Origin: Vibrio sp. VB16
GTDB lineage: Bacteria; Pseudomonadota; Gammaproteobacteria; Enterobacterales; Vibrionaceae
Length of the DNA stretch: 64,000 nt
Assembly (NCBI RefSeq): GCF_015594925.2
Contig: NZ_CP087590.1
Location: 3,100,001-3,164,000 of the forward strand
Direction of reading: 5' to 3'
Notes under the pieces: model-generated
Seen by the model: only the letters and a program-made list of their open reading frames with translations
What the model was told of the DNA's origin: nothing
Databases searched by the model: none
Shown here: piece by piece, positions 10,148 to 19,447 of the stretch
Layout: each line of letters starts with the position of its first letter
Position numbering within the stretch: the first letter of the stretch is position 1
Position numbers and translations under genes: made by a program

Positions 10148-10959
10148 TATCCTCCTGCACTAAAATCTGGTATAAACTGACCATTTCGTAGCCGTCCAAC
10201 CTTCGTTTCTAACGAGCCATCATCGAACAACTCTAATGTTCTCCACCCCGGAGTAAGGGTATCCAGTAAAAAATCTTTAGAATTTGGTTTAAACTGTACA
10301 CAGGTTGAAGGCGTCGTCATCACTCGAACACCAGAGATTAACTGATTAAAATCTTGATGCACGTGTCCACCCAATATCGCTTTAACATTATTATGTTTAG
10401 ACACAACGGCCCACAACATATCTGCATCATGTAGCGAATGTTGATCTATCCACTCACTACCGACAAAAACAGGGTGATGGTGGATCAGTACTAATGTATG
10501 CAAATGTGCATTATTGGCCAGTTTCTCGTCTAGATATTTTAGCTGTGAATCTGAGAGTCGACCATGAGGAACACCTTCAACTTGGCTATCAAGCAAAACA
10601 ACTTGCCAATGCTCGCCTGCAAGCACATGAGTATCGGCATGAACTTGAGCGGAAGGAATAATACTGTCCATGCTCAACTTGTAATCGTGATTACCAGGCA
10701 ACCAAAAGCAAGGCTTACCTAGATAAGTAATACCTTGTTCGAACCGTTGATATGAACGAATTGAATGATCCTGAGAAATGTCGCCTGTCACCAGTACCGC
10801 GTCAAACTCAATATCTTGCGTCTTTATTTCCTCAATAACCGCATGAAAACTGTCGAGAGTATTCACACCTAACAAACACCCGTCTGCTTCAGAAAACAGA
10901 TGGGTATCAGTAACCTGCAAAAGTTTCATGCTGTTATTTAAGGTTGCTGATATCTTCAA
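10144..10959 (-). CDS. cpdA: 3',5'-cyclic AMP phosphodiesterase
   Basis: The 271-residue protein is a class III calcineurin-like metallophosphodiesterase. Visible metal-binding motifs in order are DTHLF, GDISQD, GNHDYK, HHHP and GHVHQDF. CpdA hydrolyses cAMP to AMP in the cytoplasm and so tunes the CRP regulon; family length is about 275. An internal ATG at MKLLQVTD could also serve as start, but the longer form matches E. coli CpdA length better. It lies in the nudF-yqiB-cpdA-yqiA operon. Confidence 0.93.
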   Translation of the reverse strand: MKISATLNNSMKLLQVTDTHLFSEADGCLLGVNTLDSFHAVIEEIKTQDIEFDAVLVTGDISQDHSIRSYQRFEQGITYLGKPCFWLPGNHDYKLSMDSIIPSAQVHADTHVLAGEHWQVVLLDSQVEGVPHGRLSDSQLKYLDEKLANNAHLHTLVLIHHHPVFVGSEWIDQHSLHDADMLWAVVSKHNNVKAILGGHVHQDFNQLISGVRVMTTPSTCVQFKPNSKDFLLDTLTPGWRTLELFDDGSLETKVGRLRNGQFIPDFSAGGY

Positions 10960-11080
10960 AATAGTAAACCTAACTTCTTTCCTTTGAATTAAACTTTATT
11001 CTTGTTAATTTTTTATGATTATGAATTAAAACGCTTTTTATTGCCTCTATTTTGTGTGCAAAACCGCGACAAACCTGACA

Positions 11081-11518
11081 CTAAAAAAGAGGAACGCGGC
11101 TTATGCCATGTTTTAAACAAAAAGATAGCCAGTCACTTAAAAACTGATTTAGCTGAAACTTCTCATCTTTTTGCATCATTTTTAAATTTGGGTAATCATA
11201 ACGAGCTTGCACTCTAGAAATCTGTTCACTTGCACACACTTCCGCAACTCTAGCATCGTGATATAGCCTTACTGTCATCTTTGGCAATGGAAAAATGGGC
11301 TGTTGATCACACTGACTAACATCTATCAAGGTAGTGTACTTGGTTAATTCAATGACTTCTAATTGGTAGATCATCTGAGCCACTTGATAGGATCGTACAT
11401 CACCGACACTCGGTTGGTTTGGCAACAGAGCGTTCAACTTAGCATAATTTGTTTCGTATACTCTCATCAACCCAGCCAAGTCTACATGATAAGGTTTCCC
11501 TGAGATTACGGTAGCCAT
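11081..11518 (-). CDS. yqiB: DUF1249 family protein (YqiB)
   Basis: A 145-residue soluble protein with no signal peptide or membrane segment, matching the DUF1249 family (YqiB in E. coli). Its function is not established. The conserved features seen are the N-terminal DLAGLMRVYETNYAKL segment and the C-terminal KFQLNQFLSDWLSFCLKHG segment. It overlaps the end of nudF by 13 bp, so the two are translated together. The syntenic position between nudF and cpdA supports the family call. Confidence 0.85.
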   Translation of the reverse strand: MATVISGKPYHVDLAGLMRVYETNYAKLNALLPNQPSVGDVRSYQVAQMIYQLEVIELTKYTTLIDVSQCDQQPIFPLPKMTVRLYHDARVAEVCASEQISRVQARYDYPNLKMMQKDEKFQLNQFLSDWLSFCLKHGISRVPLF

Positions 11519-12117
11519 TCGATTCTAAGTTTCTCGTGATTAAGCTCTAGCCATTGTAAGGCAACAATCGAGGCACCATTTTCAATTTTGCCTTCGGCTA
11601 TTAGTGCATAGGCATCACTTCTGTTCATGACCAACGCCCGGATATCTTCATTTTCGTATTCAAGACCATATACACCTCCAGCCCCTAAAGAACTCACCTG
11701 ACCAACAAATACATCCAGCTTTTCCGAGCATCCACCAGCGGAAGGGTAATAGCTCGCAACCGAGGCAATATTTGTCACCTCTAACCCCGCCTCCTCCATC
11801 GCTTCGCGGCGAACAAGCTCTTCTGTCTCTTCATCGGCATCCATTATCCCAGCAACAATCTCTAGTTGCCATGGGCTTTCATGCTCCAATGCACCGACTC
11901 GAATCTGTTCAATGAGTACAACTTCATCTCTAGCAGGATCATAAGGCAACATAGCCGCAGCATGACCGCGCTCAAATAATTCGCGTTCAACGGGCTGGCT
12001 CCAACCACCATCAAATAACTTGTGCTTAAATGTATACTTAACCATTTGAAAAAAACCTTGAAATAAGGTTTCTTTAGAAATGATTTTTACATCTTTAGAA
12101 GTAAATTGTGGCTTCAT
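11506..12117 (-). CDS. nudF: ADP-ribose pyrophosphatase (Nudix hydrolase)
   Basis: The 203-residue protein carries a complete Nudix box, GIMDADEETEELVRREAMEE (followed by AGL), matching G-x5-E-x7-REUxEExGU, at about residues 93-115. NudF hydrolyses ADP-ribose to AMP and ribose 5-phosphate, limiting non-enzymatic protein modification. It is the first gene of the minus-strand nudF-yqiB-cpdA-yqiA operon and is divergent from tolC, the conserved arrangement in Vibrio and enterobacteria. Length equals the E. coli enzyme (about 209). Confidence 0.94.
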   Translation of the reverse strand: MKPQFTSKDVKIISKETLFQGFFQMVKYTFKHKLFDGGWSQPVERELFERGHAAAMLPYDPARDEVVLIEQIRVGALEHESPWQLEIVAGIMDADEETEELVRREAMEEAGLEVTNIASVASYYPSAGGCSEKLDVFVGQVSSLGAGGVYGLEYENEDIRALVMNRSDAYALIAEGKIENGASIVALQWLELNHEKLRIEWLP

Positions 12118-12353
12118 AGAGTAGTCGGTCCCATAAATTCATTATGCACAGTAATTTAATCATAGAGTAACTTTAGTGCCAATGATATGACTCAACTTTT
12201 TTAGTAAAATTTAAATAGTTTTTGAATTTGTCAGAATTTTATTGCACGAGCGTGTAATAAGTTGTAAAAAAGCATAAAGATTAGAACAAAATACCTTCAA
12301 CATAGGTTAAACTCTTGAAGAATCGATCCTTAATTAAGGCAGGAACAAACAAA

Positions 12354-13667
12354 ATGAAAAAGCTGCTTCCTTTATTTATCAGTGCTGCGCTAGGTACTAC
12401 TTCTACCATCGCTCTTGCTGATGATCTTGCTGAAATCTATAATTTGGCAAAAGATAACGACCCGACACTGCGACGCTCAGCGGCCCAACGTGATGCCGCG
12501 TTTGAAGCCATCACTTCTAGTCGTGCTACTCTTTTGCCTCAAATCAATTTAACCGCTAGCTACGATATCGCACGCAGTGACTACGACGGTGCTGAAAATA
12601 ACACATTGGCTGCGGGTATTAATTTTTCGCAAGAGCTTTATCAACGCTCAAGCTGGATCACTCTTGATACGGCAGAAAAATCAGCCAGACAAGCGGATGC
12701 AGCCTATGCAGCTCAACAACAAAACTTAATTCTACGTGTCTCTACAGCGTACTTTGAAGTACTTCGAGCTCAAGATAGCCTAGAGTTTGTTCGCGCCGAA
12801 AAAGCAGCGGTCGCAAGACAATTAGAACAAACAAAACAGCGTTTTGAAGTTGGCCTATCCGCTATCACTGACGTCCATGACGCACAAGCAGAATATGATA
12901 CAGTGCTAGCAAACGAAGTCGTCAGCGAAAATGACCTTGTGAACAGCTATGAAGCACTTCGTGAAATAACAGGTCGCGAGCATACCGATCTTAAGGTTCT
13001 CGACACCAAAACGTTCTCGGCTAGTGAAACCCAAGAGTCCGCTCAGCAACTAATGGAACTAGCACAGACTAAAAACTTGACGCTATTAACGGCAAGAATA
13101 TCGCAAGATATCGCTCGTGATTCCATCTCTTTGGCAAGCTCTGGTCACCTCCCATCATTAACATTAGATGGTGGCTACGGATATACAGACAAAAGCGAAA
13201 GCACTTTTGATTATGATGCCAATACTTTCAATGTTGGTCTGAACCTTTCTGTGCCTCTATACACCGGTGGCGACATTACATCTCAGGTTAAACAGGCCGA
13301 GTTTAACTATGTAGCCGCGAGTGAAGATTTGGAAGCGACGTATCGCAGCATCGTGACGACCGTTCGCAGTTCAAATAACAATATAAATGCAACAATTGGG
13401 ACTATCCGAGCTTATGAGCAATCGGTAGTGTCGGCTAAATCCGCCCTAGAAGCGACAGAGGCTGGATTCGATGTAGGTACACGTACCATTGTTGATGTAT
13501 TAGATTCCACTCGCCGTCTTTATGATGCAAACCGTAATCTTTCTGATGCTCGGTATAACTACATCATCAGCGTTCTAAATTTACGTGATGCGACAGGCAC
13601 ACTGAGTGAGCAAGAGATCCTAGACATTAATACCGGTCTTAAAGCATCAGAAGTCGCTAAAAAGTAA
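12354..13667 (+). CDS. tolC: Outer-membrane efflux channel TolC
   Basis: This 437-residue outer membrane factor has a Sec signal peptide (MKKLLPLFISAALGTTSTIALA, cleaved near residue 22) and two pseudo-repeated OEP domains of long helices and strands. It forms the trimeric exit duct for RND and MFS efflux pumps and type I secretion. The start is the ATG at 12354 with an AGG site just upstream; an in-frame ATG 39 bp earlier would put 13 polar residues before the signal peptide and is rejected. It is followed by a strong terminator. Confidence 0.95.
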   Translation: MKKLLPLFISAALGTTSTIALADDLAEIYNLAKDNDPTLRRSAAQRDAAFEAITSSRATLLPQINLTASYDIARSDYDGAENNTLAAGINFSQELYQRSSWITLDTAEKSARQADAAYAAQQQNLILRVSTAYFEVLRAQDSLEFVRAEKAAVARQLEQTKQRFEVGLSAITDVHDAQAEYDTVLANEVVSENDLVNSYEALREITGREHTDLKVLDTKTFSASETQESAQQLMELAQTKNLTLLTARISQDIARDSISLASSGHLPSLTLDGGYGYTDKSESTFDYDANTFNVGLNLSVPLYTGGDITSQVKQAEFNYVAASEDLEATYRSIVTTVRSSNNNINATIGTIRAYEQSVVSAKSALEATEAGFDVGTRTIVDVLDSTRRLYDANRNLSDARYNYIISVLNLRDATGTLSEQEILDINTGLKASEVAKK

Positions 13668-13691
13668 GCTTATCTGGTGGTTAGATAACAT

Positions 13692-13722
13692 AAAAGAGGT
13701 TGGCCATGCCAACCTCTTTTTT
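13692..13722. terminator. Bidirectional terminator tolC / glnE
   Basis: A 13-bp perfect stem (arms 13692-13704 and 13708-13720, core AGAGGTTGGC) with A-run before and T-run after lies between the convergent tolC and glnE genes. Confidence 0.9.
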
Positions 13723-13738
13723 AATCAGTTCCTAAATT

Positions 13739-16585
13739 CTAAACAAACCATTTGTTCCATTGTTGCCTTACGCAATCACGCTCTTCAATGAAGCGGCTCT
13801 CATCCACATCCGCATCTTGGTTAAGTAAATTTCTGTGGTGAATTTCATCTCTTAGGGTTGTATAGGCTCTGTTTAAGACCAATGCTTCTTGTTCTTCAAT
13901 AATACCTTGGCTTGCTAACGACTCGAAAATTCTCACATTATCAGACCAACGAGTTAATGTAGGGTGTTCGCTGCTGTAAGAGAGAACCAAATACTGTGCG
14001 AGAAATTCGATATCCGTGATACCCCCTTTATCTTGTTTAAGCATAAATCGTCCCGCTTTCTTTCCACCTAAGTGCCCTCGCATCTTCACTCGCATCTCTG
14101 CAACATCTTGCTTCAGTTTTGCCTTATTTCTTTCATTAGAGAGCACGTTATGTCGTATCTCATTGAAGGCCAGTGCCAATGGTTTATCTCCATAGATAAG
14201 CCTCGTGCGAACAAGCGCCTGGTGTTCCCAAGTCCATGCCTCTGTTTGTTGATACTCTTCGAATGCTTCAGTGGGGCTGGCCAAAAGCCCAGATGCGCCA
14301 GAAGGTCTCAAACGAGTATCCACTTCATACAAAATACCGGAAGCCGTTCGAGTTGAAAAAATATGGACGATTCTCTGAGCCAGTCGTAAGTAAAACTGCC
14401 TTCCGTCAATCTCTTTTTTTCCGTCTGTGTACACATTTACAGGGCAATCATGCATAAAAACGATATCGAGATCAGAGTTATATCCTAGCTCCCAGCCACC
14501 CACTTTCCCATAACCGACAACAGCAAAGCCTTTGCCCTCTCTCTCTTTTAGATGGGTAGGCTCTCCATATTTTTCAGACAGTTGTAACCATGCTTGGTTT
14601 ATAACGGCTTCTACGATGGCTTCCGCAAGGGAGGTCAAATGATCACTTACCTCCATCACCGGCAGTACATCGGCAATGTCGGCAGCGGCAATTCTTAGGC
14701 TGCAAATCTGCTTAAACTGTCGCAGCGCTTCCATCTGCTGCTCCATGTCGTCTTCTGGAATACGAGCTAAGTAATCTCGCAACTCCGTTCGATAAGATTC
14801 TAACGGTACTGGATTATACAGTTGGTTTGGGTCTAATAGTTCATCGAGCAATATAGGGTATCGACTGAGTTGCTCCGAGATCATAGGGCTTGCCGTACAG
14901 AGGCGTACGAGTTGGGTAAGAGCGGCAGGGTGCTCATCAAGAAGCTCTAGATAGGTTGTTCGAGTTACTATCTTATGCAAAATATGAAGAACCCTAGACA
15001 GGCCAAATTCGACATCTTTATGCGCAAATATGGATTGAAAGACCTTAGGCATCAACTTATTTAGGACTTCTCGACCTCTTGGTCCAAGTGTTTTTTTAGC
15101 TAAATCATTCTTAAATTGAATGATCACTTGAGCTTCTTTCAGTGGGTTCTCTCTTGAAAGATCTTGTGCTAGAACGTGCTCGATCACTTCTTCGTTATGT
15201 GCCATATCCCAAAGCTCAGAGAAGTGCTTCTTCACCGCGGTACTTTCTTCTTCCTCATCACCAATTAATAGCTCAAATATACGATGAACGGATTGCATAT
15301 GAGTCTGCGTCTCTTGCAATAGCTCTTGCCAGGTTTCTTTGCCCATGGCCCATGCTAATTTCAATTGATCAGATTCATTTTCAGGTAGGGTTTGAGTTTG
15401 CTTGTCTGCCATCGCTTGCAGCAGGTTCTCTTGCTTTCGTAGAAAACGATATGAGGCTTCTAGTTGATCAACTTCCGCCACGTCTAGCAGATTAAGTGTC
15501 TTAATTGCCGCTAAGGTCTCTAATAACCCACGTCCTCTTAAACTCGGCTCTCTCCCACCACGAACCAATTGAAATACTTGTGCGATAAATTCAATTTCAC
15601 GTATACCACCGGCGCCCAATTTAATATTATTCGCTAAACCTCTGCGCCTGACTTCGCTGGATATCATTGACTTCATCCGTCGAAGCGATTGTATGGCACT
15701 AAAATCGATATAGCGTCTGAATACAAAAGGCCTTAGCATCTGTCTTAACTCTTGATATTCCGGGTACATTTCACTTCCCATGACGCGGGCTTTTATCATG
15801 GCATAACGTTCCCAATCTCGCCCCTGCTCTTGGTAATAATCTTCGATGGCGGCATAGCTCATCACTAATGGACCACTTTCGCCAAATGGTCGTAACCGCA
15901 TATCGACTCGATAACAGAAGCCGTCAAAGGTTTGTTGATCTAGTGCTTTAATGATCCGCTGGCCGAGCCGAGTAAAAAACTGGGCGTTGGCGATACTTCT
16001 GCGTACGCCCTGTGTCTCTCCGTTTTCAGGATAAGTGAAAATAAGATCGATATCCGATGAGAAATTCAGTTCACCACCACCGAGCTTGCCCATACCGATT
16101 ATCAGCATAGGTTGAGGTTCGCCATCCGCGTTGCAGGGCGTTCCCCATTCCGCGCTACAGAGCTGATATTGCCAGCGATAGGTCTCAAAAATCATCGCTT
16201 CAGCCAACATAGATAGATGACCGAGGCTTTGGTCAAGGCTCCAGCTATTGGCAAAATCTCGCCACGCAATGTAGACCATCTCCCTTCGTCTAAATTGGCG
16301 CAATACCTTAAGCCCACCATTTTCATCGTTGCAGCTATCTAGCAGCGCAGCCAACCGTTCCCGATAGGTATGACACCGTTCATTTCCAGACAACATTTCA
16401 GGTAACGTCCGCACCAATCCATCGTCTTGAGAAAGAGATTCAGAAACAAACTTACTGAGCGATAATACACGCTTTAGTTCTACCTTAAGAGGCTTTGACC
16501 ATGCCTCAATACGTCTTTGAGCGTCGTCATTAAGTTGAGAATAAGCGGATTGATAATCCAAAAGAAAGCTATCGGGCAGTTGCAT
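13739..16585 (-). CDS. glnE: Glutamine synthetase adenylyltransferase/adenylyl-removase
   Basis: The 948-residue bifunctional enzyme contains two nucleotidyltransferase domains: an N-terminal adenylyl-removase domain with GMGKLGGGELNFSSDIDLIF near residue 164 and a C-terminal adenylyltransferase domain with GYGKVGGWELGYNSDLDIVF near residue 690. Each has the GS-x10-DxD pattern of the family. GlnE adenylylates glutamine synthetase under nitrogen excess and reverses this under limitation, directed by PII. Full length matches the E. coli enzyme (946). Confidence 0.97.
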   Translation of the reverse strand: MQLPDSFLLDYQSAYSQLNDDAQRRIEAWSKPLKVELKRVLSLSKFVSESLSQDDGLVRTLPEMLSGNERCHTYRERLAALLDSCNDENGGLKVLRQFRRREMVYIAWRDFANSWSLDQSLGHLSMLAEAMIFETYRWQYQLCSAEWGTPCNADGEPQPMLIIGMGKLGGGELNFSSDIDLIFTYPENGETQGVRRSIANAQFFTRLGQRIIKALDQQTFDGFCYRVDMRLRPFGESGPLVMSYAAIEDYYQEQGRDWERYAMIKARVMGSEMYPEYQELRQMLRPFVFRRYIDFSAIQSLRRMKSMISSEVRRRGLANNIKLGAGGIREIEFIAQVFQLVRGGREPSLRGRGLLETLAAIKTLNLLDVAEVDQLEASYRFLRKQENLLQAMADKQTQTLPENESDQLKLAWAMGKETWQELLQETQTHMQSVHRIFELLIGDEEEESTAVKKHFSELWDMAHNEEVIEHVLAQDLSRENPLKEAQVIIQFKNDLAKKTLGPRGREVLNKLMPKVFQSIFAHKDVEFGLSRVLHILHKIVTRTTYLELLDEHPAALTQLVRLCTASPMISEQLSRYPILLDELLDPNQLYNPVPLESYRTELRDYLARIPEDDMEQQMEALRQFKQICSLRIAAADIADVLPVMEVSDHLTSLAEAIVEAVINQAWLQLSEKYGEPTHLKEREGKGFAVVGYGKVGGWELGYNSDLDIVFMHDCPVNVYTDGKKEIDGRQFYLRLAQRIVHIFSTRTASGILYEVDTRLRPSGASGLLASPTEAFEEYQQTEAWTWEHQALVRTRLIYGDKPLALAFNEIRHNVLSNERNKAKLKQDVAEMRVKMRGHLGGKKAGRFMLKQDKGGITDIEFLAQYLVLSYSSEHPTLTRWSDNVRIFESLASQGIIEEQEALVLNRAYTTLRDEIHHRNLLNQDADVDESRFIEERDCVRQQWNKWFV

Positions 16586-16661
16586 CTGACATCCTTGTTC
16601 ATTTACGTGTTTTTATTGAGACCCTAACCTGAACGGTTCAGATTCACTATACTCTAGCAAT

Positions 16662-16692
16662 AAAAAAGACCTGCTAAAACTGAGCAGGCCTT
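16662..16692 (-). terminator. Terminator downstream of chemoreceptor gene
   Basis: Read on the minus strand, a hairpin with stem GGCCTGCT / AGCAGGTC is followed by six T residues just after the stop of the methyl-accepting protein at 16724. Confidence 0.8.
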
Positions 16693-16723
16693 ATATACGT
16701 AAGTTACGTGATCTCTGAGGTAA

Positions 16724-18322
16724 CTATATTTGGAAGGATTTGATTTTTCCGTCCAATTCTTCTGCATTACCTTGCATCTCTTCCGACATTTCCAATAGTT
16801 CAGAAACCACCACGACCGAGGCTTCAACCAATCCTCTAACATTTGTTAGGTTCTGGTTCATTTCGTCTGCAACACTGCTCTGTTGACCTGCTGCTGTCGC
16901 AATATGTACGTTCATATCATTAATGCTGGTGACTTGATCAACGATACCACTGAGCTCATCTCCGGCACTTCTTACTAATTCAGCGCCATCTGCCGCTTCA
17001 ACAACACTCTTTTCCATCATATTAACGGCGGAACTTGCACTATTTTGTAGCTGAGTGATCATCTCTTGTATTTCAACTGTCGCCTTTTGCGTGCTTTGGG
17101 CAAGGTTTCGTACCTCATCAGCTACCACCGCAAAACCACGACCTGCGTCACCCGCTCTAGCCGCTTCTATCGCTGCATTTAGCGCCAACAAATTGGTCTG
17201 TTCTGAGATATTTTGAATCGTACCTACCACACTGCTTATTGAATCAACTCTAACTTCAACTTGATTCACCGCTTCTGCTGACTGGCTTATATCCTTTGAT
17301 AACTCTCTCATTTTACTGACGCTATCGAGGACAAATTGCTGACCAGTTTGAGCTTGAACCAGCGCTTTTTCCGTTACTGAAGAGGCACTCTGCGCATGTT
17401 CTGCAACCGTTTGAACCGTTGCACTCATCTCATTCATTGCCGTCGCGAGTTGATCTATCTCACCAAATTCCTCTTGTGACGACTCTTTTGTTTCTGACAT
17501 ACTGATGGTCATCACTTCGGTCATGCTAGACAGCTCTTGAGACGTTTCAACCTGAGCTTTTATGACATCTTGAAGCTGCACTCTGGTTCTTTCAAGCTCT
17601 CTCGCTAAATCACCATATTCATCTTTACAATCTAATTCAATTGGCGTTAAAAGATCTTTACCTGCCATGCCTTTAATTGCTTCTGCAATATAAGTCGTTT
17701 GACGCAACATGACATTCGCCGCGCCAAGTAATATGCCGACAAAAACAATAATCATGATCAATGTTTGCCAGATAACCTGTTTTATATAGGCATCATAATG
17801 CTTCTGTGACACATCCGAACTTTGTGATACCACAACGACCCAATTGGCATTGGATAGTTTAATGGCATGTTCAAACCTTTCTCCACCAGCCAACTCGATA
17901 TCTTGGCTGTTAGATAATTGAGAGAGCAGTTGCTTTACCGCATTGCCATCATTCGTAGTAGACGTCATCGAATTTAGAGAAGAGAAATCAGGATGACCAA
18001 TAACCTTGCCGCTATCCCTATCTAAAACATAGGTAAAATGTTTTTTACTGCCACGATTTGACATCGCTTTAATCGCCGATTCAGCCGCTTGCGTATCCGA
18101 ATTATTGGATAAAATAATATCAATGAGACTTGCTTCAGAATTCGCTTCAATTGCAATCTGTTCTACTTGAATAGAAGTAGAGGAGTCATAGAATGTCCGG
18201 GCATCCCATAATTGCTTAGAAATAATTAAAACTGTGCTAAAAACCATCAGCATGCACAGTTTGGGAACTAACCGTATATCGGTTATCACTCTTTCCCATG
18301 GTTTAATTGTGATACTTGCCAT
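16724..18322 (-). CDS. Methyl-accepting chemotaxis protein
   Basis: This 532-residue receptor has an N-terminal membrane helix (about residues 20-37), a periplasmic Cache-like sensor region (about 40-185), a second membrane helix (about 188-208), a HAMP-like segment and a long cytoplasmic signalling domain. The hairpin tip core near residues 375-400 contains ISEQTNLLALNAAIEAARAG, the hallmark CheA/CheW contact site. There is no C-terminal NWETF-like CheR tether; it ends KSFQI. The ligand cannot be inferred. It and the adjacent K+ channel gene separate glnE from ygiF, which are neighbours in E. coli, so these two genes are lineage-specific insertions. Confidence 0.93.
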   Translation of the reverse strand: MASITIKPWERVITDIRLVPKLCMLMVFSTVLIISKQLWDARTFYDSSTSIQVEQIAIEANSEASLIDIILSNNSDTQAAESAIKAMSNRGSKKHFTYVLDRDSGKVIGHPDFSSLNSMTSTTNDGNAVKQLLSQLSNSQDIELAGGERFEHAIKLSNANWVVVVSQSSDVSQKHYDAYIKQVIWQTLIMIIVFVGILLGAANVMLRQTTYIAEAIKGMAGKDLLTPIELDCKDEYGDLARELERTRVQLQDVIKAQVETSQELSSMTEVMTISMSETKESSQEEFGEIDQLATAMNEMSATVQTVAEHAQSASSVTEKALVQAQTGQQFVLDSVSKMRELSKDISQSAEAVNQVEVRVDSISSVVGTIQNISEQTNLLALNAAIEAARAGDAGRGFAVVADEVRNLAQSTQKATVEIQEMITQLQNSASSAVNMMEKSVVEAADGAELVRSAGDELSGIVDQVTSINDMNVHIATAAGQQSSVADEMNQNLTNVRGLVEASVVVVSELLEMSEEMQGNAEELDGKIKSFQI

Positions 18323-18438
18323 TCCTAATTCTCCACGTATTCTGGTACTACTTAACTCGTTAGTTAAATAATAAATGCCGTTTCTCTTGCATTTATTATG
18401 GCGACACTGAGCATCTTTATAATTAATTTGAGCCTCGA

Positions 18439-19230
18439 ATGAAAAAACATCATATCAAAAATGACATCAAACCAATGAGCTTAATGTCACTGGTACTATC
18501 CTTTTTATCCTTATTTGTGATCTCTGGACTGATATTCTTTAAACCTTCGCCAGATACCTATTCCTTACTTATCGGCATCGACAGCGTAATCTGTAGTCTC
18601 TTTTTGTTACAGCTCACAATCGATCTCTTTCGTTCTAAAAATCGACTCATTTATTTGAAAGAACACTGGATAGATTATCTCGCAAGCATACCGTTGATAG
18701 AGCCCCTTCGCTACGGCCGAATATTCCAGATATTAAGGGTAATTAGGGTTATTCAATCGGGAAAGCACATCTTTCAGCAAATAAATAAAAATAGAAAAGA
18801 AGCGACACTTGCCTCTATCTTATTACTGCTGGTTTTTCTACTTACGATTGGGTCAACCGCGATTCTCGCAGCCGAAGGGGGACAGCCAGATGCAAACATA
18901 AATAATGCTGGGGATGCGTTATGGTGGGCTATAGTGACCGTCTCGACGGTGGGTTATGGCGATCACTATCCGACAACAGACATAGGTAAAATTGTTGCGT
19001 CAGTAATCTTAATTTGTGGTGTAGGTATATTTGGTATGATTTCAGGTTTAATCACATCGCTACTCGCCACACCTAAATTTAATAACCAGAATGACCAATC
19101 ACTTAAAAATCATCAATTAGCGGAAAACAATCAATTATTAGAAAAGCTCATCTCCAACCAACAAATCTTAGTGGAAAGAATTGATCGATTAGAGCAGTCG
19201 ATTGACAACAAGTTACATTCAGAGAAATAG
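18439..19230 (+). CDS. Voltage-gated-type potassium channel
   Basis: The 263-residue protein is a 6TM-like K+ channel of the VIC superfamily. Hydrophobic segments lie near residues 16-34, 42-62, 78-95, 122-145 and 184-210, with the pore loop carrying the K+ selectivity filter TVGYGD at residues 170-175. The segment RYGRIFQILRVIRV (91-104) has arginines spaced like an S4 voltage sensor. The C-terminus (about 215-263) is a polar, probably coiled-coil tail that could tetramerise the channel; there is no RCK/TrkA domain. Regulation is unknown. Confidence 0.9.
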   Translation: MKKHHIKNDIKPMSLMSLVLSFLSLFVISGLIFFKPSPDTYSLLIGIDSVICSLFLLQLTIDLFRSKNRLIYLKEHWIDYLASIPLIEPLRYGRIFQILRVIRVIQSGKHIFQQINKNRKEATLASILLLLVFLLTIGSTAILAAEGGQPDANINNAGDALWWAIVTVSTVGYGDHYPTTDIGKIVASVILICGVGIFGMISGLITSLLATPKFNNQNDQSLKNHQLAENNQLLEKLISNQQILVERIDRLEQSIDNKLHSEK

Positions 19231-19386
19231 TAATATCAATTCGAAAAATTAGCTGATCAGTAATGTGATTGTCATGAAACCGACATCAATGGATAGCGAG
19301 GCCCATTATTAAGCCTACAAGGCTATCTTGAGCGGTTGGTAGAATGACATTCATGTTGATCGTAATCTGAGTCTGATATAACTAAG

Positions 19387-19416
19387 AAGGTGAACAACAT
19401 TCGTCGGTCACCTTTT
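19387..19416. terminator. Possible terminator between K+ channel and ygiF
   Basis: AAGGTGA (19387-19393) and TCACCTT (19408-19414) can form a 7-bp stem with a 14-nt loop followed by a short T-run, placed between the convergent channel and ygiF genes. The loop is long, so confidence is moderate. Confidence 0.5.
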
Positions 19417-19447
19417 CGTTAATAGAGGAATATTATCTTATGATCTT

